NCBI GenBank assembly: GCA_945492935.1
Contig: CALYVE010000078.1
Span: forward strand, 1-7,393
DNA length: 7,393 nucleotides
Reading direction: 5' to 3'
DNA from: an uncultured Lachnospiraceae bacterium
GTDB lineage: Bacteria > Bacillota > Clostridia > Lachnospirales > Lachnospiraceae
How positions within the stretch are numbered: position 1 is the stretch's first letter; every line of letters starts with the position of its first letter. The notes under the pieces were generated by a model. It was not told the origin of the DNA, ran no database searches, and saw nothing but the letters and a program-made list of their open reading frames with translations. The position numbers were made by a program, and so were the translations under genes. Of the stretch, positions 1-7,159 are shown one piece after another.

Positions 1-1
1 T

Positions 2-61
2 GATGTTCCGATTCCAAAGGTTTCATACCCGTCAAAGCAACAGATTAAAAAAGGCGGTTAA
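2..61 (+). CDS. C-terminal end of an unidentified upstream protein (partial)
   Basis: An open frame enters from the left edge and stops at TAA 59-61. It gives about 19 residues ending in a lysine- and glycine-rich tail (QQIKKGG). Its codons (CCG, GTT, AAG, GGC, GGT) resemble those of the genes downstream. It is in the same frame as the HAD gene and ends six bases before that gene's ATG, so the two are probably co-transcribed. A second frame (from base 3) also stays open, to TGA 69-71, and would give an ATGA overlap with the HAD start. Its codons (CGA, AGG, CAT) fit less well, but 60 bases cannot settle it. The product cannot be identified. Confidence 0.5.
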   Translation, partial: DVPIPKVSYPSKQQIKKGG

Positions 62-67
62 TACGAT

Positions 68-868
68 ATGATTAAAATAGTAGCAAGTGATGTGGATGGT
101 ACGCTTGTGCCGGACGGAACCTTTGATATTTCACCTTTGATTTTTGACGTGATTGCTCAGTTAAAAGAAAAAAACATAAAGTTTGTTGCAGCCAGTGGAA
201 GACAGTATGCGAGTCTGAAACGATTATTTGCGCCGGTTGCATCGGATATTTATTATATTACAGACAATGGTGGCTTTGTTCGCGATAACGAGGGAAACGC
301 AATTATGAAAAATCCGATAAAGGAAGCACTCATACATAGCGTAGCAGAAGATATATTAAAAATTGAAAATGCGGAACCGATGTTATGTGGTGTGGATTTT
401 GCATATGTCCGTGAGGAGGCAGACGAGTTATATCGATGGATGCGTGATTCCTATCATTACAACATTAAAAAGGTTCCTGATATTTTTGATATTGACGATG
501 ATATTGTAAAAGTTTCGATTTATCATCCGACGGATGCAGAAAGCTATGTGAAAGAATGGTTTTTCGATAAGTGGAAGGATACAGTATTGGTAGCATCAGC
601 GGGGATTAACTGGGTCGACTGCATGCGATTTGACATTGGTAAGGAAAAGGGACTGTCATTTTTGATGGAACGCTTTGGTGCTTCAAAGGATGAGGTTATG
701 GTATTTGGCGACAATATCAATGATCTTGGAATGCTTTCCTGTGCAAAGGAAAGCTATGCGATTGGCAGTGCCAGAGATGAGGTAAAGGCTTGTGCTGCGT
801 ATGTGGCAGATACAATGCAAAATCAAGGTGTTATCAAGGTTATTCAAGAAAAATTACTATCTCATTAA
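68..868 (+). CDS. Cof-type HAD-IIB family phosphatase
   Basis: This 266-residue protein is a haloacid dehalogenase-superfamily hydrolase of the Cof/YidA type, a cytosolic Mg2+-dependent phosphatase that usually acts on sugar phosphates or similar small phosphorylated metabolites. All four HAD motifs are visible: motif I DVDGTL with nucleophile D8 and acid/base D10, motif II SGR with S43, motif III lysine near K192/K194 (GKEKG), and motif IV GDNINDLGML with D215 and D219. Residues of about 80-185 between motifs II and III form the C2B cap that sets substrate choice. The length is normal for the family. The start is firm: TAA in the same frame lies at 59-61 and an AAGGCGG Shine-Dalgarno lies at 51-57. 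The substrate cannot be read from sequence. It probably ends the upstream operon, since a new promoter follows; no clear terminator hairpin is visible after it. Confidence 0.93.
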   Translation: MIKIVASDVDGTLVPDGTFDISPLIFDVIAQLKEKNIKFVAASGRQYASLKRLFAPVASDIYYITDNGGFVRDNEGNAIMKNPIKEALIHSVAEDILKIENAEPMLCGVDFAYVREEADELYRWMRDSYHYNIKKVPDIFDIDDDIVKVSIYHPTDAESYVKEWFFDKWKDTVLVASAGINWVDCMRFDIGKEKGLSFLMERFGASKDEVMVFGDNINDLGMLSCAKESYAIGSARDEVKACAAYVADTMQNQGVIKVIQEKLLSH

Positions 869-888
869 GCAAAAATAAGAACTTTTTA

Positions 889-917
889 TTTTCAAACAGG
901 TATGTATATGCTACAAT
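889..917 (+). promoter_or_regulatory. Predicted sigma-A-type promoter of icd (extended -10)
   Basis: A TTTTCA -35-like hexamer (889-894, four of six consensus bases) is followed after exactly 17 bases by TACAAT (912-917, five of six). A TG one base before the -10 (909-910) makes it an extended -10. Transcription would start near 923-925, leaving a leader of about 40 bases before icd. The surrounding DNA is AT-rich and non-coding. No operator or riboswitch fold is evident. It is the best promoter candidate in the window, but read by eye only. Confidence 0.65.
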
Positions 918-962
918 GACAAGTGATTTTGTTAATTACGGTGAAGTAGGAGGAATTACACA

Positions 963-2171
963 ATGGCAAAAATTCAGATGAAGACACCACTCGTTGAGAT
1001 GGATGGCGATGAAATGACAAGAATACTCTGGAAGATTATCAAGGATGAGCTCATTTATCCTTTTATCGACCTTAAGGCAGAGTATTACGATCTTGGTCTT
1101 GAATATAGAAACGAAACAGATGATAAGGTTACATTCGATTCCGCATATGCAACAAAGAAATACGGCGTGGCTGTTAAGTGTGCTACGATTACACCAAATG
1201 CAGCGCGTATGACAGAGTATAACCTTAAGGAGATGTGGAAGAGTCCGAACGGTACAATCCGTGCGATTTTGGATGGTACGGTTTTCCGTGCTCCGATTGT
1301 AGTAAAGGGGATTGAGCCATGTGTGAAGAATTGGAAAAAGCCGATTACAATTGCAAGACATGCATATGGTGATGTGTATAAGAGTGTAGAAATCGATGTT
1401 CCGGGAGCCGGTACAGCAGAGCTTGTATTTACAGGTGAGGATGGACAGGTAATCAAGGAGACAATTCATAAGTTTGACGGTCCGGGCGTTATTCAGGGAC
1501 AGCACAATATTGACAAGTCGATTTCAAGCTTTGCAAGAAGCTGTTTCAACTATGCGCTTGATACAAAGCAGACACTTTGGTTTGCAACAAAGGATACAAT
1601 CTCAAAGAAATACGATCACACATTTAAGGATATATTCCAGGAGATTTTTGATGCAGAATACAAGGAAAAATTCGATGCGGCAGGTATCGAGTATTTCTAT
1701 ACATTGATTGATGATGCAGTAGCGCGTGTTATGAAGTCCGAGGGCGGATATATCTGGGCATGTAAGAACTATGACGGAGATGTAATGAGCGATATGATTT
1801 CATCCGCCTTTGGCTCCCTTGCGATGATGACATCCGTACTTGTATCACCGGACGGAAATTACGAATATGAGGCAGCACACGGAACCGTACAGAGACATTA
1901 TTATAAGCACTTAAAGGGCGAGGAGACATCGACGAACTCTGTAGCAACAATTTTTGCATGGACAGGCGCATTGAGAAAGCGTGGCGAATTAGATGATATT
2001 CCGGAGCTTATGGAATTTGCGGATAAGCTTGAGAAAGCAACGATTGCAACAATTGAGAATGGCGAAATGACAAAGGATCTCGCACTCATTACAACACTTG
2101 ATAATGTAACGGTGTTAAACAGTGAGAACTTCATCAAGGCAATTCGTAAGACATTAGAGGCTATGTTATAG
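963..2171 (+). CDS. icd: NADP-dependent isocitrate dehydrogenase, eukaryote-like homodimeric type
   Basis: This 402-residue enzyme oxidatively decarboxylates isocitrate to 2-oxoglutarate with NADP+, supplying 2-oxoglutarate for glutamate synthesis and NADPH. It resembles human IDH1/IDH2 rather than the E. coli Icd type. Visible signatures are GDEMTR (15-20), KSPNGTIR (93-100), RHAYGD (132-137) and NYDGDVMSD (269-277). Substrate-binding residues S94, R100, R109 and R132 fall at the same numbers as in human IDH1. Metal ligands correspond to D250, D273 and D277. HGTVQRHY (306-313) carries R311 and H312, matching the human pair that selects NADP+ over NAD+. The protein appears full length and intact. 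An in-frame TGA at 942-944 and AGGAGG at 948-953 fix the start. It has its own promoter and a terminator-like hairpin after it, so it is probably monocistronic. No citrate synthase or aconitase gene is in the window. Confidence 0.97.
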   Translation: MAKIQMKTPLVEMDGDEMTRILWKIIKDELIYPFIDLKAEYYDLGLEYRNETDDKVTFDSAYATKKYGVAVKCATITPNAARMTEYNLKEMWKSPNGTIRAILDGTVFRAPIVVKGIEPCVKNWKKPITIARHAYGDVYKSVEIDVPGAGTAELVFTGEDGQVIKETIHKFDGPGVIQGQHNIDKSISSFARSCFNYALDTKQTLWFATKDTISKKYDHTFKDIFQEIFDAEYKEKFDAAGIEYFYTLIDDAVARVMKSEGGYIWACKNYDGDVMSDMISSAFGSLAMMTSVLVSPDGNYEYEAAHGTVQRHYYKHLKGEETSTNSVATIFAWTGALRKRGELDDIPELMEFADKLEKATIATIENGEMTKDLALITTLDNVTVLNSENFIKAIRKTLEAML

Positions 2172-2199
2172 AGCAATACTTAAGAGAAAGTACAATAAT

Positions 2200-2257
2200 T
2201 ACAGCTGTTTTTGTGTATGGGACTCCATCCGATATTGCAGGGACAGCTGTATTTTTT
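2200..2257 (+). terminator. Probable rho-independent terminator of icd with a long, structured loop
   Basis: TACAGCTGT (2200-2208) is the exact reverse complement of ACAGCTGTA (2243-2251), and six T residues follow at 2252-2257. The arms can form a 9-bp stem followed by a U run, 29 bases after the icd stop codon. The 34-base loop can hold a small inner hairpin (ATGG/CCAT, 2217-2228). The stem is only moderately GC-rich (four G:C pairs) and the loop is long, so termination may be leaky. Each arm also contains the self-palindrome ACAGCTGT, so a paired operator is an alternative reading. Confidence 0.6.
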
Positions 2258-2309
2258 ACCTGTCGATGGAAGCAGCAAAAATTTGAATGTATGTCGATAG
2301 AGGTGTCAC
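2258..2309 (+). promoter_or_regulatory. Leader of the J-like/TPR gene with its ribosome binding site
   Basis: This leader ends in GAGGTG (2300-2305), a good match to the 16S anti-Shine-Dalgarno, four bases before ATG 2310. An in-frame TAG at 2298-2300 rules out an earlier start. TGTCGAT occurs twice (2261-2267 and 2293-2299), which may be chance. No convincing -35/-10 pair is visible, so transcription may come from an unrecognised promoter or by read-through of the icd terminator. Confidence 0.45.
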
Positions 2310-5300
2310 ATGGATATTTGGAAAATACTTGGGATTGAACCAACGAAAGACAAGTCTATACTGAAACAGGCATACCGAAAATGCCTGCAGACTGTAAACC
2401 CGGAAGATGATGCACAAGGGTTTATGGAGCTTCGTGCTGCCTTCGAGCAGGCAAATAAGCTTGCGGATATGGAAGATATGCCGACCGGAGAAGAAATGAC
2501 ACCGCTTGAACAGCGTATTTTTAATGTTTATTCAGACTTTTCAAAGCGTATTTCCATAGATGCCTGGGAGGCTTTGTTTGATGAAGATGCATTTGTTGTG
2601 CTTGATTCATCAGAGGAATCCTTCACTGCACTCATTCATTTTTTGATGAAGCATTATTATTTACCAAAGCGTGTTTGGCGTTATATTGTCCATAAATTCG
2701 AAATTCGGGAACGAAGACGTGAATTATGTGAGCAATTTCCGGCAGAATTTATTGATTATATGATTAATAATGCAACATTTGATGATTTGATTTCTTATGA
2801 TCTGTTTGAAGGAGACGATTCTCAGTTTGACGATTATCTGACCTATTACTATCGTTTGGATGTAGCCATCCGAAAGCATGAAAGCGACAAGCTGGACAAA
2901 TATTTTGATTTGCTTGCAGCCATGGATGTTTCACATCCCTATTTGGAGATTGCACATATTCGTGTAGCACTTCAGAATTTACGTGATGATGCGGATAATC
3001 AAGGCATTTTAGTTACAGCAGTGACCAAGAATCATGAAGAAAAACTGAAAGCGCTTGAAAAGACGGCACATGCCCTGCAGGAAATGTATCCGGTTGATTT
3101 GGTGATTTTACATACATGTGGTGATCTTGCGCTTGTGCAAAATCATCTCGAGGAAGCAAAATATTACTATGACAAGACATTAGCGCTTGCAAAGGATAAT
3201 TATATAGTGAAAGGGAAACAGGCCGAGCTTGCGTTTTGTATGGGAGATTATATAAAATCCCGGGATTTGTATCTCGAATTACTTCGAATCAATCATTATG
3301 ATAACCATGTGCGTGCCGGGATGATACGTGCTAATGCCTGTCTTATTGAGCAATACAAGAAAAAACTCGAAGAAAATCCGGACGATACAGATACATCCAT
3401 TGAGATGGCATGGTCTCATTATCAAAGCTATCATTTTGAGGAGGCAATCGAATGCGTGAAGGATATTGTACCGGTCGGTAAGCAGATATTTGAAGTACAT
3501 AATGTACGAGGAAGAAGTTATCTTTGCTTGGAACAATATGAAAAAGCAATCGACGATTTCTTTATTTGGAAGGAAGCGATTGAAGGACTTGACAGTGAAG
3601 ATAACAGCGAGGAAACAAAGAAGCTTCGAAAACGTTTGCCATATGTTAATTTTTTGATCAGTGATTGTTATTTGAAGACAAAGAAGTATGAACAGGCAAG
3701 AAAATATTTAGATTTGGCGATGGCAACAGAACATGATGAAATCATCTTGTCATTTGAAGCAAAATGCGAATTAGAATACAAAACACAAAATTATGAGGCT
3801 TGTATCGATGCTTGTGAGGCGTTAATTTCAAGGGATGAAAGAAGCTTTATCGCATATATGTTTTCTGCAAAGGCTTCCTTTGAGCTTAATTATATTAAAG
3901 AGTCGTTTGTTGCTTGCGAACGTGCAATAAACCTATATCCGTATGTGGCTGAGCCATATAGTCTGGAAGCTCAAATCTACATAAAAGCCGGACAAACAGA
4001 GCTTGCAAAAAATACACTAGACCGTTTTCGTGCGTTTGGTATCGAAAGTGATGAACTTGATTTTTGTGATGCAAGTATTTTGGAGCTTGACAATAAGCAT
4101 GAAGAGATTGTAGCACTTTTAACAAAGACGGTTGAACGTGCTAATACAGTTCATACTGATAAAGAGGATTTCGAGGAAATTCTCATGATGCTTGCTTTTC
4201 ATTTGGAAAGGCTTGGTCGATATGCGGAGGCGAAAACCTATTACGAAAGGGTTTTTGAAATCAATCCGGATCATCTGATTGTGAATGGTCGACTTGGCAT
4301 TATATACAGGAAGCTTTCCATGTTTGACTCTGCACTTGCATGTATAAACAAGCAGCTTGAAATTCGCAAGCATCCATTGTATTACATAGAGCAAGGCATG
4401 ATTTTGCGATGCCTGGCAAGGGACAAAGAAGCGATTAGCAGCTTTGAGACAGTATTACTATACGATTCCAAAAATGTATTCTGCTTATCTGAAATAGCGA
4501 ACATATATGAAGAAATCGGCAAATTTTTGCCGGCACTTACATATTATCGCAAGGCATACGATAATTGTTCAAAGGAAGAAGCCGAAGAAAAGGAAACCCT
4601 TCATGCCGGTATTGCGAGAGTCTTGCAGTGCCTGAATGTGACGGATGCGAATTATTTCAAAGAAAGCGAAGAAATGTATAAAACCTATATGGAAAGCTAC
4701 GGCCCGGTGCCAAATATCGTCTACGATTATGCGGAGCTTTTGGTCCGAATGAACAATGCAAAGGGTGCACTTTCATTGTTAAAACCTTGTATCATGAATG
4801 AAGAAAATGACAAGGGTAAGCGCCAGATGTGCGCGCGTCAGTATATTCATATATGTGGTTTGGAAGGAAACCAAAGTAAGATAAAAGAAATGTTTTCTTA
4901 TTTGGTTTCGGATAATTTTGAGATCGAGGCTCGTACATACGCAACGCTAGGTCGGGCATACTTCAATTGCGGGAATATCAGTCTTGCAATTGCAAACTTT
5001 GAGAAGGCGACCAAGCTTGACAAGGATAACAAACAAAATTATTATGGTGATTTGATGGAAGCTATGTGTAGTAAGTTCCTTTATAATAATTTTAAGACAG
5101 AACAATTATTTATAAAGACAATGAACTTATTAAAAACGATTCATACACCGAATGACTGCTTGAAGGCTGCTACTGTGTACCGATTAATGGGAAAAGTGGA
5201 GCAGGCAAATAAATTTATCGACAAGGCACTTCGGATGAAACGATGCAACGGTTGTTTTTATAGTCGGTGTCATGAGGCGTTATATGAAAGAGCATTGGCT

Positions 5301-5423
5301 TTTGAAAGAGTAAAGGATTATAAAATGGCAAAAATGTGTTTGCAGGAAGCGATTGACATATGTGGACATAATGCGCTTTACGAACGCAAACTGAATAAAA
5401 TGATGAAAAAGTGTAACGATTAA
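2310..5423 (+). CDS. Large J-like domain/TPR-repeat protein, probable co-chaperone of the adjacent Hsp70
   Basis: This 1037-residue protein has no signal peptide or membrane segment and should be cytosolic. Residues 1-50 resemble a J domain: IWKILGI, then helix II (ILKQAYRKCLQ), then LRAAFEQA in place of helix III. The HPD tripeptide that stimulates Hsp70 ATPase is replaced by NPE (30-32). Residues of about 80-135 are helical and aromatic, with an LPKRVW motif (118-123). From about 300 to the C-terminus lies a solenoid of roughly 12-16 TPR-like repeats; clear units begin near 303, 398, 446, 480, 515, 549, 624, 658, 692, 725, 876 and 953. A cysteine/histidine cluster (C979, C982, C987, H988) lies near the end. 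TPRs are protein-protein interaction scaffolds. An HscC-type Hsp70 gene starts 29 bases downstream, so a co-chaperone or client-recruiting role is inferred, not shown. The J-like assignment rests on pattern and context and is less sure than the TPR assignment. Confidence 0.85.
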   Translation: MDIWKILGIEPTKDKSILKQAYRKCLQTVNPEDDAQGFMELRAAFEQANKLADMEDMPTGEEMTPLEQRIFNVYSDFSKRISIDAWEALFDEDAFVVLDSSEESFTALIHFLMKHYYLPKRVWRYIVHKFEIRERRRELCEQFPAEFIDYMINNATFDDLISYDLFEGDDSQFDDYLTYYYRLDVAIRKHESDKLDKYFDLLAAMDVSHPYLEIAHIRVALQNLRDDADNQGILVTAVTKNHEEKLKALEKTAHALQEMYPVDLVILHTCGDLALVQNHLEEAKYYYDKTLALAKDNYIVKGKQAELAFCMGDYIKSRDLYLELLRINHYDNHVRAGMIRANACLIEQYKKKLEENPDDTDTSIEMAWSHYQSYHFEEAIECVKDIVPVGKQIFEVHNVRGRSYLCLEQYEKAIDDFFIWKEAIEGLDSEDNSEETKKLRKRLPYVNFLISDCYLKTKKYEQARKYLDLAMATEHDEIILSFEAKCELEYKTQNYEACIDACEALISRDERSFIAYMFSAKASFELNYIKESFVACERAINLYPYVAEPYSLEAQIYIKAGQTELAKNTLDRFRAFGIESDELDFCDASILELDNKHEEIVALLTKTVERANTVHTDKEDFEEILMMLAFHLERLGRYAEAKTYYERVFEINPDHLIVNGRLGIIYRKLSMFDSALACINKQLEIRKHPLYYIEQGMILRCLARDKEAISSFETVLLYDSKNVFCLSEIANIYEEIGKFLPALTYYRKAYDNCSKEEAEEKETLHAGIARVLQCLNVTDANYFKESEEMYKTYMESYGPVPNIVYDYAELLVRMNNAKGALSLLKPCIMNEENDKGKRQMCARQYIHICGLEGNQSKIKEMFSYLVSDNFEIEARTYATLGRAYFNCGNISLAIANFEKATKLDKDNKQNYYGDLMEAMCSKFLYNNFKTEQLFIKTMNLLKTIHTPNDCLKAATVYRLMGKVEQANKFIDKALRMKRCNGCFYSRCHEALYERALAFERVKDYKMAKMCLQEAIDICGHNALYERKLNKMMKKCND

Positions 5424-5437
5424 CGGTAATCAGAAAA

Positions 5438-5443
5438 AAGGAA
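5438..5443 (+). promoter_or_regulatory. Ribosome binding site deciding the hscC start
   Basis: AAGGAA lies nine bases before ATG 5453. A closer ATG at 5443-5445 overlaps this site and is in another frame that stops after eight codons, so it is not the real start. TGA at 5444-5446 is in frame with hscC and excludes a longer N-terminus. Translation from 5453 opens directly with the Hsp70 phosphate-loop motif. Confidence 0.75.
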
Positions 5444-5452
5444 TGATTATTC

Positions 5453-7147
5453 ATGATAGTAGGAATTGATTTAGGTACAACAAATAGTTTAATTGCATAT
5501 ATGGACGGAAATGAAGTTAAGGTCATACCGAACAAGCTGGGTGAAAATCTTACGCCATCTGTTGTCAGTGTAGATGACGATGGTGTAGTATATGTCGGAA
5601 AAACAGCGCAGGAGCGTGGGTTGCTTCATCCGAATCAGACAGCGTCTGTTTTTAAGCGCAGCATGGGAACCAATCGTTTGTTTACGCTCGGGGAACACAC
5701 TTTTACAGCGGAAGAGCTTTCCAGTTTTGTATTAAAATCATTGAAAGAAGATGCAGAGACCTATTTAAAACAGCCGGTCAGGGAGGCTGTTATTAGTGTG
5801 CCGGCTTATTTTAATGATGCGCAAAGACGAGCGACAAAGAAAGCAGGTGAGTTGGCCGGCTTTGTTGTTGAGCGTATTGTCAGCGAGCCAACGGCAGCTG
5901 CGATTGCATACGGACTAAACCTTAAGCATGCAGATACCAAATTCCTTGTGTTCGACTTGGGAGGCGGAACCTTTGACGTATCCATACTTGAGCTGTTCGA
6001 AAATATCATGGAAGTGCGCGCTGTTGCAGGGGATAATTTTCTTGGCGGTGAAGACTTTACAGATGTTTTAGAGCAAATGTTCTATAACGAAAAAGGGATT
6101 GATCGGGATTCTCTGGATGAAAAAACAAAGGCAAGAATTCATAAACAGGCAGAGTTATGTAAACTAGGATTTGCAGATGCGAAAACATCTGTTATGAAAT
6201 GTAAAATAGATGAGGAGCTATACGAGTACGAAATCAGCCAGGAGGCCTATGAGCGTGCATGTCAGATTCTGCTTGCAAAAATCAAAAGACCGATTGAACG
6301 GAGTCTGAAGGATGCAAATGTCAAGCTTGCCGATATTGAGGAAATTGTTTTAGTCGGTGGTGCTACAAAGCTTTCGGTTGTTCGTAAATTTGTCAGTCGT
6401 TTGTTTAGCAGACTTCCGAATACAAGTATTAATCCGGACGAGGTTGTTGTAGTTGGTGCGGCAACACAGGCAGCGATGAAGGAACGTAATGAAGCGGTGC
6501 GGGAGATGATTCTTACAGATGTTTGTCCGTTTACGCTTGGTACAGAGGTTGCCGTTTCACGATTTGGCGGTGTGAAGGAGAGTGGGCATTATCTGCCGAT
6601 GATAGAGCGTAATTCCGTTATTCCGGTAAGTCACACGGAACGGTTATATACTGCAGATGACAATCAGAGTATGATTCGCGTGAAAATTCTTCAGGGAGAA
6701 AGCCGTCATGCAAGAGAGAATGTTTTCCTGGGCGATATTGAAGTTCCTGTTCCGATAGGACCGGCAGGCAAAGAGGCGGTTGATGTTACATATACGTATG
6801 ATGTTAATTCGATTCTTGAGGTTATGGTAACGGTATTATCGACAAAGGTTAAGAAGCGAATTGTCATCAAAAACGAGGAGACCGACATGACAGATGAGGA
6901 AATAGATGAGCGTCTTCAGTCGCTTGCTGCACTTAAGATTCATCCGCGAGAGCAGGAAGAAAATAAGCTTTTACTTTTGAGGGGTGATCGTTTGTACGAA
7001 GAAGCAACCGGAGATGTAAGACGACTTCTGGAGCAGCAACTGGCGGATTTCGAAGCTGTTTTGGATAAGCAGAATCGCGAAGAAATAACAGAAGCACGTG
7101 CATCACTGAAAACATTTTTAGATGGTATTGAGAAAGACATGTTGTAG
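5453..7147 (+). CDS. hscC: HscC-type Hsp70 family chaperone
   Basis: This 564-residue ATP-dependent chaperone has a complete Hsp70 ATPase domain: GIDLGTTNS (4-12), lysine K68 in FKRSMG matching DnaK K70, EPTAAAIAYG (145-154), phosphate-2 motif DLGGGTFDVS (168-177), AGDNFLGGEDF (192-202) and adenosine motif VLVGGATK (299-306). The interdomain linker is around MILTDV (352-357; VLLLDV in DnaK). A beta substrate-binding domain follows (about 360-475, with DNQS and ILQGE), then a short helical region (about 480-564). It is shorter than DnaK (about 600-640 residues) and lacks the disordered tail and any EEVD-like end. The length and the PNKLGENLTPS, FKRSMG and ILTDVCPF segments recall E. coli HscC (about 556 residues), a specialised Hsp70 served by the J-proteins DjlB and DjlC. 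Its likely partner is the J-like/TPR protein encoded upstream. No CIRCE element precedes the pair. The Hsp70 call is certain; the HscC subtype is from remembered similarity. Confidence 0.95.
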   Translation: MIVGIDLGTTNSLIAYMDGNEVKVIPNKLGENLTPSVVSVDDDGVVYVGKTAQERGLLHPNQTASVFKRSMGTNRLFTLGEHTFTAEELSSFVLKSLKEDAETYLKQPVREAVISVPAYFNDAQRRATKKAGELAGFVVERIVSEPTAAAIAYGLNLKHADTKFLVFDLGGGTFDVSILELFENIMEVRAVAGDNFLGGEDFTDVLEQMFYNEKGIDRDSLDEKTKARIHKQAELCKLGFADAKTSVMKCKIDEELYEYEISQEAYERACQILLAKIKRPIERSLKDANVKLADIEEIVLVGGATKLSVVRKFVSRLFSRLPNTSINPDEVVVVGAATQAAMKERNEAVREMILTDVCPFTLGTEVAVSRFGGVKESGHYLPMIERNSVIPVSHTERLYTADDNQSMIRVKILQGESRHARENVFLGDIEVPVPIGPAGKEAVDVTYTYDVNSILEVMVTVLSTKVKKRIVIKNEETDMTDEEIDERLQSLAALKIHPREQEENKLLLLRGDRLYEEATGDVRRLLEQQLADFEAVLDKQNREEITEARASLKTFLDGIEKDML

Positions 7148-7159
7148 TTGGAGGAAAAT

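Noticed and set aside
790..981. A 63-codon plus-strand open frame spanning the HAD/icd junction
   Set aside because: It overlaps the end of the HAD gene and the start of icd in another frame, has no ribosome binding site, and runs through the predicted icd promoter.
936..1505. A 189-codon open frame on the minus strand inside icd
   Set aside because: It lies opposite the well-supported icd gene, is unusually rich in cysteine and isoleucine, and resembles no family; it is a shadow of icd codon use.
2191..2196. A second TACAAT, possibly a -10 for the J-like/TPR gene
   Set aside because: There is no acceptable -35 at 16-18 bases upstream and no TG extension, and transcription from it would run straight into the terminator-like hairpin.
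2161..2343. A 60-codon minus-strand open frame across the icd/J-like intergenic region
   Set aside because: It crosses the terminator-like inverted repeat and the start of the next gene and has no recognisable protein features.
3321..3341. GTGCTAAT sequences (here and near 4137) resembling half of a CIRCE element
   Set aside because: They are inside the TPR coding sequence, have no matching inverted half at the right spacing, and are not upstream of a gene.
2700..5400. Repetitive helical protein pattern considered as DNA-level tandem repeats
   Set aside because: The repeats are degenerate TPR motifs visible only at protein level; no repeated nucleotide units were seen.
5443..5469. An ATG ten bases before the hscC start
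   Set aside because: It overlaps the Shine-Dalgarno, is in a different frame and reaches a stop after eight codons.
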